A stretch of DNA of 64,000 nucleotides, taken from positions 62,001 through 126,000 of the forward strand of contig NZ_ALBQ01000013.1 of NCBI RefSeq assembly GCF_000282895.1. Reading direction: 5' to 3'. Position 1 is the first letter of the stretch. Each line of letters opens with the position of its first letter. This document shows positions 32,440-41,793 of this stretch, one piece after another. Under the pieces are notes generated by a model. It had not been told where the DNA came from. It ran no database searches and worked only from the letters and a program-made list of their open reading frames with translations. A program made the position numbers and the translations under genes. This DNA is from Sphingomonas sp. ATCC 31555 (GTDB lineage: Bacteria > Pseudomonadota > Alphaproteobacteria > Sphingomonadales > Sphingomonadaceae).

Positions 32440-35400
32440 ATGGAATTGCGCTGCATCGCCGCCGGCTTGCTGATGGCCACCGCACTCTCGACGCCCGCAA
32501 TGGCGCAGTCGATCTCGGTCTTCCCGACCGCACCGGACGAGCCGCGCGCGGTGACGGTGAAGGCAAAGGGGGACGGCAAGGCCGATGACAGCGCCGCGCT
32601 GCAAAAGGCGTTCGATGCGGCCCGCGACGATACGCGGCACGGCATCGTGTTCCTGCCTTCCGGCCGCTATCGCATCACCCGCACGCTGGTCGTGCCCGCC
32701 GGGGTGCGCGTTTATGGCGTCGGCCCCACCCGGCCGGTGATCCTGCTCGGCGCCAACACGCCGGGCTTCCAGCAGGGCGTATCGACGATGCTCGTCTTCG
32801 CCGGGGACGACCAATATGCCGTGGGCAAGGTGCCCGTGCCGGTGCCGACGGTGGTGCCGCGCGAGAAGGTGGTGCGCGACGCCAATTCGGGCACCTTCTA
32901 TTCCTCGATGCGCAATGTCGACATCGAGATCGCGGGCGGCAATCCCGCCGCCGCGGGCGTGCGCTTCCGCATGGCGCAGCACGCGTTTCTGAGCGACATG
33001 GAATTCCGCCTCGGCTCCGCCTTTGCCGGGGTGTACCAGGCCGGCAACGTGATGGAACGCGTCGCCTTCAAGGGTGGCCGCTACGGCATCGTCACCGAGA
33101 AGACCTCGCCCGCCTGGCAGTTCACGCTGATCGATTCGACCTTCGACGGCCAGCGCGACGCCGCGATCCGCGAGCATGAGGTGGACCTGACGCTGGTCAA
33201 TGTCGCGATCCGCGACACGCCGGTGGGGATCGAGATCGATCGCGGCTATTCGGACTCGCTCTGGGGCAAGGACGTGCGGTTCGAGCGCGTCTCCCGGGCC
33301 GGCGTGGTGATCTCCAGCGAGAATAACGTGTTCACCCAGGTCGGCTTCGACAATGCCGTGGCGATCGACAGCCCGGTGTTCGCGCGCTTCCGCGAAAGCG
33401 GCAAGACGGTGGCGGGCAAGGGCAGGGCATATCGCGTCGCGTCCTTCTCCTATGGCCTGGCGGTGCCGAAGCTGGGCGCGATGGGCGAATACAAGACGCA
33501 GGCGGACGTGCAGCCGCTGGCGGCGCTGCCCGCCCGACGCGATCCTGCCGTGCGGGCGCTCCCCGCGATGGCCGAATGGGTGAACGTCCGCACGCTGGGG
33601 GTGGTGGGCGACGGCAAGGCCGACGATACCGCCGCGCTCCAGAAGGCCATCGACGGCAATCGCGTGCTCTATTTCCCGATCGGCTTCTACAAGGTCACCG
33701 ACCGGCTGAAGCTGCGGCCGGACAGCGTGCTGATCGGCCTGCACCCGGCGACGACGCAGCTCTACATCCCCGATGGCAATCCCGCCCATGCCGGGCTGGG
33801 CAGCGTGCTGCCGATCCTGGAGACGCCGCTGGGCGGCGACAACATCCTGGCCGGCCTCGGCCTGTTCACGGGGCGGGTGAACCCGCGCGCGGCGGCGGTG
33901 CTGTGGCGCTCCGGTGCCAACAGCCTGATGCAGGACGTGAAGATCATGGGCGGCGGCGGTACCCCCACCGCCGATGGCAAGCCGCTCGGCAGCCTGCAGG
34001 CGCGGAGCGGCGATCCGGTGGCGGACGGCCGCTGGGATGCGCAATATCCCAGCATCTGGGTGGATGGCGGCGGCGGCACCTTCACCGATGTGTGGAGCCC
34101 CAACACCTTTGCCCAGGCCGGCTTCACCATCACCAACACGCGCGTGCCCGGCCATGTCTATGAAATGTCGGTCGAGCACCATGTTCGCAACGAATTCGTG
34201 CTCGACAATGTCGAGAACTGGGAATTCCTGGCCCCGCAGACCGAGCAGGAAGTGGGCGACGGGCCTGACGCGGTTTCGCTGGAGATCCGCAATTCGCGCA
34301 ACCTGCTGTTCGCCAATTATCACGGTTATCGGGTGACGCGCAGCTATCATCCGGCGTTCGCGGCGGTGCGGCTGTTCAATTCTTCCGACATCCGCTTCCG
34401 CAACGTCCATATCAACGCCGAAAGCGGCTATGCGGCGTGCGACGACGAGGGCTGCGGCACCTTCCTGCGCGCCAGCAAATATCCGTTCGAAAATGCGATC
34501 GAGGACGTGACCGGCAAGAAGCTGGTGCGCGAGCGCGAGTTCGCCCATCTCGATATCGGCGCCGTCGAGCGGCAGGTGGCGGAGAAGCCGGCGGGCGGCA
34601 AGGTGGAGAAGCTGGAGGACGGCTTCTATTCGATCTCCGGCGGCGCGGTGGACGCGCAGGGCCGGCTCTATTTCATCGATCGCCGCTTCCAGCGCATCCA
34701 GCGCTGGACGGAGGCGAAGGGGCTGGAGATCATCCGCGACCACGCGCTCGATCCGGTCAACCTCGCGGTCGATGCCTCGGGCAAGCTGCTGGTGCTCTCG
34801 TCGCTTGGGCCGAAGGGCGCGGTCTATGCGATCGATCCCGACGGGCCGCGCGACCAGCTGACCCGTATCGAGCCGACGGCCGTGCGCAGCGACGGGCAGG
34901 CGAAGACGCTGCTACCGGTCAACTGGTGGGCCAACGGCGAATTCCGCGATCAGCTCAACCACCAGACCTACCAGTTCACCACCATGGCCGAGCTGTTCGC
35001 CAAGGAAGCCGGCGAACCCAAGGCGCGCGAATATGTGTCGCCCGACGGCAGCATCGCGCTGCCCGCCTTCCGGGTATGGCAGCAGGGGCCGATCGACCAT
35101 GTCGGCTGGCGCTGGTCGCACGCGCTCAACGCCAACGGGCTGGTCGGCGGCAAGCCGGGCGAGCGACTGTTCGTTACCAACGCGTCGGAGAACATGACCT
35201 ATACGGGCACGGTCGGGCCTTCGGGAACGCTGATCGATCTGAAGCCCTTTGCCAATCGCGGCGGCGAAAGCGTCGCGGTGGCACCGGATGGTCGCGTCTA
35301 TGTCGCGAACGGGCAGGTGTTCGTCTATGACGCAAGCGGCAAGCAGGTGGGGCGCATCGACGTGCCCGAACGGCCGACCCAGATCCTGTTCGGCGGGCCG

Positions 35401-35457
35401 GACAAGCGCACGCTGTTCATCCTGACGCACCACGCGTTATATTCTACCCGGCCGTGA
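32440..35457 (+). CDS. Exported tandem beta-helix (Pectate_lyase_3/GH55-like) protein with C-terminal SMP-30-like propeller
   Basis: A 1005-residue protein with a signal peptide ending AMAQ. Two beta-helix modules each open with the same motif, KGDGKADDSAALQKAF (about residue 43) and GVVGDGKADDTAALQKAI (about 386), typical of GH55 exo-1,3-glucanases and the Pectate_lyase_3 family. From about residue 720 the chain turns into repeats such as GGAVDAQGRLYFIDRRFQRI, PVNLAVDASGKLLVL and SVAVAPDGRVYVANGQ, the blade pattern of SMP-30/gluconolactonase or NHL propellers. The ribosome site AAGGAGG is ideal. Facing gluconokinase suggests the propeller opens an aldonolactone, but this is inference; the catalytic residues were not verified. 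Confidence 0.82.
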   Translation: MELRCIAAGLLMATALSTPAMAQSISVFPTAPDEPRAVTVKAKGDGKADDSAALQKAFDAARDDTRHGIVFLPSGRYRITRTLVVPAGVRVYGVGPTRPVILLGANTPGFQQGVSTMLVFAGDDQYAVGKVPVPVPTVVPREKVVRDANSGTFYSSMRNVDIEIAGGNPAAAGVRFRMAQHAFLSDMEFRLGSAFAGVYQAGNVMERVAFKGGRYGIVTEKTSPAWQFTLIDSTFDGQRDAAIREHEVDLTLVNVAIRDTPVGIEIDRGYSDSLWGKDVRFERVSRAGVVISSENNVFTQVGFDNAVAIDSPVFARFRESGKTVAGKGRAYRVASFSYGLAVPKLGAMGEYKTQADVQPLAALPARRDPAVRALPAMAEWVNVRTLGVVGDGKADDTAALQKAIDGNRVLYFPIGFYKVTDRLKLRPDSVLIGLHPATTQLYIPDGNPAHAGLGSVLPILETPLGGDNILAGLGLFTGRVNPRAAAVLWRSGANSLMQDVKIMGGGGTPTADGKPLGSLQARSGDPVADGRWDAQYPSIWVDGGGGTFTDVWSPNTFAQAGFTITNTRVPGHVYEMSVEHHVRNEFVLDNVENWEFLAPQTEQEVGDGPDAVSLEIRNSRNLLFANYHGYRVTRSYHPAFAAVRLFNSSDIRFRNVHINAESGYAACDDEGCGTFLRASKYPFENAIEDVTGKKLVREREFAHLDIGAVERQVAEKPAGGKVEKLEDGFYSISGGAVDAQGRLYFIDRRFQRIQRWTEAKGLEIIRDHALDPVNLAVDASGKLLVLSSLGPKGAVYAIDPDGPRDQLTRIEPTAVRSDGQAKTLLPVNWWANGEFRDQLNHQTYQFTTMAELFAKEAGEPKAREYVSPDGSIALPAFRVWQQGPIDHVGWRWSHALNANGLVGGKPGERLFVTNASENMTYTGTVGPSGTLIDLKPFANRGGESVAVAPDGRVYVANGQVFVYDASGKQVGRIDVPERPTQILFGGPDKRTLFILTHHALYSTRP

Positions 35458-35500
35458 TCGTCCGTCTTCGGCGACAATGGGCCGGGTGATCGCAGATAAC

Positions 35501-35613
35501 ACCGTCGTCCCCGCGCAGGCGGGGATCCATCGGCGCTGATGGCGCGGCTCTTTCTCCGGCCGCGCAGGATGATGGATTCCCGCCTTCGCGGGAATGACGG
35601 CGGCTTTTGGGAA
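35501..35613. repeat. REP-like pair of head-to-head palindromic elements
   Basis: Two copies of the common sphingomonad/rhizobial element lie in opposite orientation: one with the hairpin CCCCGCGCAGGCGGGG (35509-35524) followed by ATCCAT, and one with ATGGATT then CCCGCCTTCGCGGG (35579-35592) followed by AATGACGG. Together they can fold into a long stem. The element may also end transcription of the preceding gene. Confidence 0.75.
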
Positions 35614-35645
35614 ACGCGTTCGCGCTCGGGTGATCCGGGGTGCCG

Positions 35646-35846
35646 CTATTTTTTCGGCGTGACCCACACCGACACCGGCACCACCACCTTGCCCGGCGCG
35701 GGCTTGCCCACATCGACCCGATCGATGGCGACCAGTTCGCCGCTTTCGAGGGTGAAGGAGGCCCAGGGCTTGGGCATCCGGCCGAAGGTCATCTTCTGAA
35801 TCGGTTGGCCGGTGGTGGAGTTCATCACGGTAGCAGTAACAGGCAT
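35646..35846 (-). CDS. Small hypothetical protein
   Basis: A 66-residue frame (MPVTATVMNSTTG at the N-terminus, WVTPKK at the C-terminus) with balanced composition and an alternating hydrophobic pattern suggesting beta structure. There is no clear ribosome site or signal and no family was recognised. It lies between a REP-like repeat and a TBDR gene. It may be spurious. Confidence 0.35.
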   Translation of the reverse strand: MPVTATVMNSTTGQPIQKMTFGRMPKPWASFTLESGELVAIDRVDVGKPAPGKVVVPVSVWVTPKK

Positions 35847-35989
35847 TTGCGTGCCGATAGACAGGGCGGGGCGGCCCTGTCCAGCCGGGGCTTCGCGCCG
35901 CCTACCACCAATGTCGTACGTGTCGGCGGGGCAGCGCAGGTCTAGTCCTTTCTAAGCGCCGGGATAACGGCCGAAAGAAAGTGGAGGGG

Positions 35990-38980
35990 ATGGATCGCAT
36001 GAAGGGAATGTTCACACCAGATCGACTGCACCACGGCGCGAGCCTGTTCGCGCTCGCCGCGATGGCGAGCTTCGCCGGCGCCGCGCAGGCGCAGACGACC
36101 GCCGATGCGCCGCCGGCCCCGCAGACCACCGTTCCCGATCAGGCCGCCACCGCCGCCGCCGATCAGGAAGGCCAGATCATCGTCACCGGATCGCGCATCA
36201 TCGCCAGCGGTTTCACCGCGCCGACGCCCACGACGGTGCTGGGCGAGGAACAGATCGCCGCCATCGCCCAGCCCAACCTGTTCAACACCATCGCCCAGCT
36301 GCCGTCGCTGCAAGGATCGACGGGGGCCGCGACGGGCACGTTCAGCACTTCGAGCGGGCAGCAGGGCCTCAGCTCCTTCTCGCTGCGCGGCCTGCAGCCG
36401 ATCCGCACGCTGACGCTGCTCGACGGCCAGCGCGTCGCCGCCGCCAACGTGACCGGCGTGCCGGACGTGAGCCTGTTCCCGCAGCTGCTGGTCAAGCGCG
36501 TCGACGTGGTGAACGGCGGCGCGTCCGCCTCCTATGGTTCGGACGCTGTCGGCGGCGTGGTGAACTTCGTGACCGACACCCGCTTCACCGGCTTCAAGGC
36601 CAATGTGCAGGGCGGCATCACCACCTATGGCGACAACCGGCAGATCCTGGCGCAGGGCGCCTGGGGCAAGTCGCTGTTCGACGACAAGCTGCACCTGATC
36701 GTCAGCGGCGAATATGCGCATGACGGCGGCGTCGGCCCCGGCGACTTCGGCACCGATCTGGCCCGCGATCGCGACTGGTATCGCGCCACCACGCTGCTCA
36801 ACACCGGACAGACCAACAACGGCTCGCCGCAGTTCGTGTACAGCGACTTCGCCCAGCCCTATCAATATGCGCGCTACGGCCTGATCAACAGCGGTCCTTT
36901 GCAGGGTATCGCGTTCGACGTGAACGGCACGCCGTACAACTTCAACTATGGCTCCAACGGCCAGCCGCTCGGCAATGGGCGGGTGAGCAACTGTTTCCCC
37001 GGCAACAGCTTCTGCGTGGGCGGCGATCTGACCGGGGCGCCGGGCTCGGGCGCGTCGCTCGTCTCGAAGCTGCAGCGCGTCGTCGGGTACACCCGCATCG
37101 CCTATGACATCGCGCCGGGGAACGAGATCTACGGCACGATCAACATCGGCCAGGTGAAAACCAACAACCAGCCGAGCCCGGGCTATAACCGCCCGAACTT
37201 GACGGTGCAGTGTACCAATCCCTTTCTTCCACAGCTGGTACGCGACCGCTGCGCCTCGGCAGGCATCACCAGCTTCAACTTCGGTTCTAGCAACGCATCC
37301 TTCCCCGATCCGCAGGTCTTTACCGATCGCCGTCAGTATCGCGGCGTGCTGGGCGCGAAGGGGCGGCTCGATGTTGTCGGCGGCGAGTGGAACTACGACG
37401 CCTATTACGAGCATGGCGTCACCATTTCCGACATCGACGTGAACGATATTGTCCTGCAGAATCGATATGTTGCGGCGACCAACGCGGTCGTGCTGAACGG
37501 CGCGATCGTCTGCGCGGACGCGGCCGCGCGGGCGGCGGGATGCCAGCCGATCAACATCTTCGGCGGGTTCACGCCATCGTCTGCCGCACTCGCCTATGTC
37601 ACCCCCGCCAATGGCCCGTTCCAGCACACCAAGCTGACTCAGGACGTGGCGAGCGTGAACGTCTCCGGCAATCTGGTCGACCTCTGGGCTGGCCCGCTCA
37701 CCCTGGCATTCGGCGGCGAATATCGTCGCGAATTCTACCGCGTGAACGCCGATCCCTATGGCGCCGGCGTGACCAGCGTCAGCCCGAACAGCGCCGCCTA
37801 TCCGGCCGATCCGCTGCTCAACTCCACGCTGGGCAGCAACTGGGCGGCCGGCAACTACAAGAATGGCGGCGGCAAATATCACGTGTGGGAAGGCTTTGCC
37901 GAACTCAACCTGCCGCTGGTCGACAATGAAAGCATCGGCAAGGCGAACCTGAACGGCGCGGCGCGCGTGACCAACTATTCCACCTCCGGCACCGTTTGGG
38001 CGTGGAAGATCGGCGGCACCTGGGCGACGCCGATCGACGGCATCCGCCTGCGGGCCGTAACGTCGCGCGACGTGCGTGCTCCGAACCTGTCCGAACTGTT
38101 CGCCGCGCCGACGGTAACGACGCTGCCGAACTTCAACGATCCGTTCCGCAACGTGGCGGTGCAGGCGTTCCAGAACACGGTCGGCAACCCCGATCTGAAG
38201 CCGGAAATCGCCCGCAACACCGTCGCCGGCATCACGCTTGCCAATCCGAGCTGGCTGCCGGGGCTGAGCCTGTCGGTTGATTACTACACGATCAAGCTGA
38301 GCGGGGTCGTCTCCACCCTGTCGGCCGACCAGATCGTGCGCTTCTGCTTCGAAGGCAATCAGGCCTTCTGCGGTGGCTTCGTGCTGAACAGCCCGGTGCA
38401 GGGCGGCAATTTCATCAACGTCCAGCCGTTCAACCTGGCCAGCTGGAAAACCAGCGGTTTCGACATCGAGGCAAGCTATCGCTGGGCGCGTCCGCTGGGC
38501 CTGCCGGGCAATTTCACGGTGCGTGCGCTGGGCACGCATGTGCAGGAATTCCTTGTACGCGCCGGTATCGCGGGCGTGGATACGGTGGACAATGCCGGTT
38601 CCAACAGCGGCGCAACGCCAGACTGGAAGTGGTTGGCGATCCAGAGCTACGACACCGACCAGTTCAGCCTCTTGGTGCAGGAGCGCTGGTTCTCCGACGG
38701 CGTGTTCGGCAACCAATATGTCGTGTGCCAGTCGAACTGTCCGGCATCGACCGGTAACCACCCGACGATCAGCCGCAACTTCATGCCGGGCGCCTTCTAT
38801 GTCGACGTCGGCGGATCGTACAAGGTGACGAGCGGCATCCAAGCCTATTTCAAGGTCGACAATCTGTTCAACGTCGATCCCGAGCCGAGCCCGCAGACGA
38901 ACACCGGGCTCGATGTGAACCCGGCGCTCTATGACACGATCGGCCGCACCTATCGGATCGGCGTTCGCTTGAACTTCTGA
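35990..38980 (+). CDS. TonB-dependent receptor
   Basis: A 996-residue outer-membrane receptor with signal peptide (AGAAQAQ), a TonB-box-like GQIIVTGSRI, and plug motifs TPTTVLGEEQIAAIAQPN, SLRGLQPIRTLTLLDGQRV and VVNGGASASYGSDAVGGVVN, the pattern of the smaller-plug TBDR group rather than the large type seen elsewhere in the window. The barrel ends TYRIGVRLNF with terminal Phe. ATG at 35990 is used; GGAGGGG sits directly before it and would suit the ATG at 35999 better. A terminator follows. Substrate is not evident; genes on either side are not obviously metabolic partners. Confidence 0.95.
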   Translation: MDRMKGMFTPDRLHHGASLFALAAMASFAGAAQAQTTADAPPAPQTTVPDQAATAAADQEGQIIVTGSRIIASGFTAPTPTTVLGEEQIAAIAQPNLFNTIAQLPSLQGSTGAATGTFSTSSGQQGLSSFSLRGLQPIRTLTLLDGQRVAAANVTGVPDVSLFPQLLVKRVDVVNGGASASYGSDAVGGVVNFVTDTRFTGFKANVQGGITTYGDNRQILAQGAWGKSLFDDKLHLIVSGEYAHDGGVGPGDFGTDLARDRDWYRATTLLNTGQTNNGSPQFVYSDFAQPYQYARYGLINSGPLQGIAFDVNGTPYNFNYGSNGQPLGNGRVSNCFPGNSFCVGGDLTGAPGSGASLVSKLQRVVGYTRIAYDIAPGNEIYGTINIGQVKTNNQPSPGYNRPNLTVQCTNPFLPQLVRDRCASAGITSFNFGSSNASFPDPQVFTDRRQYRGVLGAKGRLDVVGGEWNYDAYYEHGVTISDIDVNDIVLQNRYVAATNAVVLNGAIVCADAAARAAGCQPINIFGGFTPSSAALAYVTPANGPFQHTKLTQDVASVNVSGNLVDLWAGPLTLAFGGEYRREFYRVNADPYGAGVTSVSPNSAAYPADPLLNSTLGSNWAAGNYKNGGGKYHVWEGFAELNLPLVDNESIGKANLNGAARVTNYSTSGTVWAWKIGGTWATPIDGIRLRAVTSRDVRAPNLSELFAAPTVTTLPNFNDPFRNVAVQAFQNTVGNPDLKPEIARNTVAGITLANPSWLPGLSLSVDYYTIKLSGVVSTLSADQIVRFCFEGNQAFCGGFVLNSPVQGGNFINVQPFNLASWKTSGFDIEASYRWARPLGLPGNFTVRALGTHVQEFLVRAGIAGVDTVDNAGSNSGATPDWKWLAIQSYDTDQFSLLVQERWFSDGVFGNQYVVCQSNCPASTGNHPTISRNFMPGAFYVDVGGSYKVTSGIQAYFKVDNLFNVDPEPSPQTNTGLDVNPALYDTIGRTYRIGVRLNF

Positions 38981-39008
38981 TCTTTCCCCCGCCCCCCTCA
39001 GGGTTCCT

Positions 39009-39040
39009 GGGTCCCGACCGCAAGGCCGGGACCCTTTCTT
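39009..39040 (+). terminator. Rho-independent terminator after the third TBDR
   Basis: Arms GGGTCCCG (39009-39016) and CGGGACCC (39027-39034) with a 10-nt loop, followed by TTTCTT. Confidence 0.8.
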
Positions 39041-39044
39041 ATGC

Positions 39045-39929
39045 TCATTCGGCGTCGGCGGCCTTGTTCACCTCGCCCTTGCCCATCGCCGAAACGAGCG
39101 CGCTGCCCGATCCGGTGAAATTGGCAGCGGGAAGCGTGGCGGTGCCGCTGCGGGTCTGCACCAGCACCTCCTCGACGGCGCCGTACGCATTCGAGCGGAC
39201 CGACTGGACGGTGCCGATCGCCTTGCCGCGCGCATCCCTCACCGGCATGCCGGCGGAGACTAGGAAGGCGCCCGCCTGTGCCGCTCGCGCCGAGCCGGCG
39301 GCGGCCAGAGTCTGGGTGCGGCCGACCGCGCCGCTTGCGGCGGCCGATGCGGTGCCGGCTACCGTCGCCGGGCTAGGCAGCGCATCGCGGGCGCGGCCGA
39401 CGGTGTTTCCGGCTGCCGTGCGAGCCTCGCCCGCGGCGTTGCGGCCGGTTTCGCGCAGGCCGCTCGCCGTATCGCGGGTGCGGCCCAGTGTGTCGCGCGC
39501 CGTGCCGCGCACCGCATCGGTGCCGATCAGCTGCGCGTCGGCGCTGCCATTGCCGCTCGCCGAGCCTGTAAGTGCGCCGTCCATCGTGCGGTCGCCGATG
39601 CGCGTGCTGTTCGCGACCGTGGCATCGAGTGCGCTTTCGTTCGATGCTTTCACGCGGCCTTTGCGCGTATCGACGCTGCGTTCGGTGCGGGTCGAGCCAT
39701 CAACCGAGCCGCGAAGGCTGTCACCGGTGCGGGGCGAGCCGCGCATTGAGCCATCGAGCGTGCTGCCCAGATTGCCCATGCCCGAACCGCCCATGCTGCC
39801 CATGCCGCCGCCGAGCGCCCCGCCCAGCGAGCCGCCCAGGCCGCCGCTACCGCCGAGCAACTGCGCCGAAGCCGGCGAGGCTGCCAGCGCGAGAGCGAGG
39901 AGGGCTGAAGTGCCGAGAAACTTGATCAT
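39045..39929 (-). CDS. Exported glycine/serine-rich protein with PRC-barrel-like C-terminus
   Basis: A 294-residue protein with a signal peptide (SPASAQ) followed by a glycine-rich stretch (about 25-55) and a long, low-complexity middle with many polar and alanine repeats (GRTRDTASGLRETGRN). The last 70 residues fold like a PRC barrel: GMPVRDARGKAIGTVQSV, YGAVEEVLVQTRSGTATLP. Its role is unknown; similar proteins are abundant in sphingomonads. The MIKFLG start (39929) has GGGAGA at a normal distance; an ATG two codons upstream is too close to it. Confidence 0.75.
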   Translation of the reverse strand: MIKFLGTSALLALALAASPASAQLLGGSGGLGGSLGGALGGGMGSMGGSGMGNLGSTLDGSMRGSPRTGDSLRGSVDGSTRTERSVDTRKGRVKASNESALDATVANSTRIGDRTMDGALTGSASGNGSADAQLIGTDAVRGTARDTLGRTRDTASGLRETGRNAAGEARTAAGNTVGRARDALPSPATVAGTASAAASGAVGRTQTLAAAGSARAAQAGAFLVSAGMPVRDARGKAIGTVQSVRSNAYGAVEEVLVQTRSGTATLPAANFTGSGSALVSAMGKGEVNKAADAE

Positions 39930-40005
39930 CGTCATTCTCCCAAGAAAGTGATTGTGCTGGGAGAACGGGCCCCGGATCGCGTTTAATCCCGGGCAGCGGG
40001 AAAAA

Positions 40006-41223
40006 TTATGTCGCTGGGGTGCGGCATGGCTCGCACAGCACCCCGCGGCCGAAGCGAGGACCCGCTTTGCGCGCCTCGCCGTCGACACGTTTCAACGCGG
40101 CGGGCAGGGCGGCGGCATCCGGGGCGGGATAGAAGCGCGCGATCACCGCCGCCGCCAGCGGCGCGGCGAAGGAGGTGCCGCGCACCGGCATCGGCGCGCC
40201 ATTCGTGCCCATTGCCAGCATGTCCGCCCCCGGCGCGGCATAATCGAGATGGCTCGCGCGGCCCGCCTCGATGAGCGGGCGGCCGCGTCCGTCGATGCCT
40301 GTCACCGCAATCACGCCAGGATAGGAAGCGGGATAGGCTGGCGGCGCGGCGGCGCCGTTATTCCCCACCGCCGCCACGATTGCCAGGCCGCGCGCACGGG
40401 CGGCGACTACGACACGCGCGAGCAGCGGGTTGGCCGGCCCGACTAGGCTGATCGTCACCACGCTCACTCGGTTCTGCACCATCCAAGCGATTGCCTTGGC
40501 GATGGCCGTTGCGTTGCCCCCGGCGGGATCGCTGCCATAGACATCGGCCGAGGCGATCCGGGCGCCGGGCAGTCCGCCGCGCACCGCGCCCGACCCCGCG
40601 ATCAGCGAGGCGACGGCGGTGCCGTGGCTGCTGGCGCGCGGCGCGCCGGTGGCGAAACCCGCCCGCAGCACCGCGCCATCGACGCCGCCATCGATCACGC
40701 CCACCAGCGGGCCGTTGCCGGCAGCGACAGGCGCCGCGGCGCGCGCGCTGCCGCTGGGGGTGTGGAGTGGATCGGCGCTCACCTCGCCCGCGCCCAAACC
40801 GCGCAGCTGTCGGATCGCCTGTTTCAGCGACTGGCCGGGCGGCGTCGCGAGCCGGGCGAACCCCTGGCCGAGCAGATCGCCGCGCTCGATCAGGCGATAG
40901 CCGCGGGTTGCGGCAGCGGCGAGCAGCGCGTCGTTGGGATCGCTCACCACCACTTCGCCGGCGCGGGCGGGAAAGCCCTGCGGATCAAGCGCGATGCGAT
41001 CGGGGTGGTCGCGCACCAGCTGCGCGGCGGCGGCCTGACGGAGCGACTCCAGCCGTTGCTCGACACGCGTCGTCAGCCGGTCGACGCCCTGGTCCAGCTG
41101 GCCGATCAGCGCGTCGGGCCGCAACGGGCCTTGCAGCCCGGGGAGCGGCAGCGGCGCCAGCTGAGCGCTGGCGGATCCGCCCCATGCGACCGCGACAAGG
41201 CCGGCCAGGAAAACAGCGTGCAC
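40006..41223 (-). CDS. Exported subtilisin-like serine protease (S8 family)
   Basis: A 405-residue protein with a signal peptide (GSASAQ), an N-terminal region of about 150 residues acting as a possible propeptide, and a complete S8 triad: Asp178 (GVIDGGVD), His200 (SHGTAVASLIAG) and Ser351 (RGTSFAAPLA), plus the oxyanion Asn288 (AVGNNG). The start is GTG at 41223, the only one that gives a signal peptide. It is back to back with an ECF sigma/anti-sigma pair with an inverted repeat in between, so the protease may be a target of that sigma factor or part of its signalling; both ideas are inference. Confidence 0.9.
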   Translation of the reverse strand: MHAVFLAGLVAVAWGGSASAQLAPLPLPGLQGPLRPDALIGQLDQGVDRLTTRVEQRLESLRQAAAAQLVRDHPDRIALDPQGFPARAGEVVVSDPNDALLAAAATRGYRLIERGDLLGQGFARLATPPGQSLKQAIRQLRGLGAGEVSADPLHTPSGSARAAAPVAAGNGPLVGVIDGGVDGAVLRAGFATGAPRASSHGTAVASLIAGSGAVRGGLPGARIASADVYGSDPAGGNATAIAKAIAWMVQNRVSVVTISLVGPANPLLARVVVAARARGLAIVAAVGNNGAAAPPAYPASYPGVIAVTGIDGRGRPLIEAGRASHLDYAAPGADMLAMGTNGAPMPVRGTSFAAPLAAAVIARFYPAPDAAALPAALKRVDGEARKAGPRFGRGVLCEPCRTPAT

Positions 41224-41250
41224 ATCCTACCGGAAAAATCCTACCATAAG

Positions 41251-41280
41251 GATGAAACGGGCAGGGACGTCCGTTTCATC
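41251..41280. promoter_or_regulatory. Inverted repeat in the subtilase/ECF divergent promoter
   Basis: GATGAAACGG (41251-41260) and CCGTTTCATC (41271-41280) form perfect 10-bp arms with a 10-nt spacer, about 28 bp before the sigma gene. The direct repeat ATCCTACC occurs beside it at 41224-41231 and 41239-41246. Either an ECF -35 element on both strands or a repressor site is possible. Confidence 0.55.
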
Positions 41281-41307
41281 CGGACACGCACGAAGGAGAG
41301 TGCCGGC

Positions 41308-41793
41308 TTGACAGGGTTCGAGGCCGATCTGCTCGCGTTGCTGCCGCGACTGCGGCGGTTTGCGCGTGCGCTCGCCTGCGATCCGGCCGATGCCGACGAT
41401 CTGTGCCAGGTGGCGCTGGAAAAGGCACTGCTTGGCCGTGCATCGTGGCAGCCGGGCACCCGGATGGATAGTTGGATGTACCGCATCATGCGCAACGCCT
41501 GGATCGACACCACCCGCAGCCGCAGCCGCGCCGCGCAGACCTTCGTCGCCGAAGAAGCGGGCGCGATGGTGGGCGATGATGGCGGCACCGAGTCCCGAGC
41601 CCTGCGCCGCGACATCGCTGCCGCGATGCACGCTTTGCCCGACGAACAGCGCGAGGCGGTGGCGCTGGTGCTGGTGGAGGGGCTGGCCTATCGCGAAGCG
41701 GCGGAGGTGCTCGACATTCCGATGGGCACACTCACCTCGCGGCTGGTGCGCGGGCGGCAGGCGCTGATGGCAATGCTGGGAGAAGCCGCATGA
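41308..41793 (+). CDS. ECF-type RNA polymerase sigma factor
   Basis: A 161-residue sigma-70-family factor with region 2 (LRRFARALACDPADADDLCQ, WMYRIMRNAWIDTTRS) and region 4 (ALPDEQREAVALVLVEGLAY, EAAEVLDIPMGTLTSRLVRG). The likely start is TTG at 41308 with AAGGAG upstream; no in-frame ATG gives the full region 2. The stop overlaps the anti-sigma ATG by 4 bp, the usual arrangement of a sigma/anti-sigma pair. It would respond to an envelope or oxidative signal, judging from the membrane-anchored partner. Confidence 0.92.
   Translation: MTGFEADLLALLPRLRRFARALACDPADADDLCQVALEKALLGRASWQPGTRMDSWMYRIMRNAWIDTTRSRSRAAQTFVAEEAGAMVGDDGGTESRALRRDIAAAMHALPDEQREAVALVLVEGLAYREAAEVLDIPMGTLTSRLVRGRQALMAMLGEAA

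Noticed and set aside
32416..34743. A 775-codon frame antisense to the beta-helix gene
   Set aside because: Antisense shadow of a well-supported secreted protein.
35501..35613. Possible CRISPR-like or attachment repeat
   Set aside because: Only two inverted copies of a known-type palindromic element, with no spacers or regular spacing and no cas gene.
35942..38842. A 966-codon frame antisense to the third TBDR
   Set aside because: Same GC effect; the receptor on the other strand has all expected motifs.
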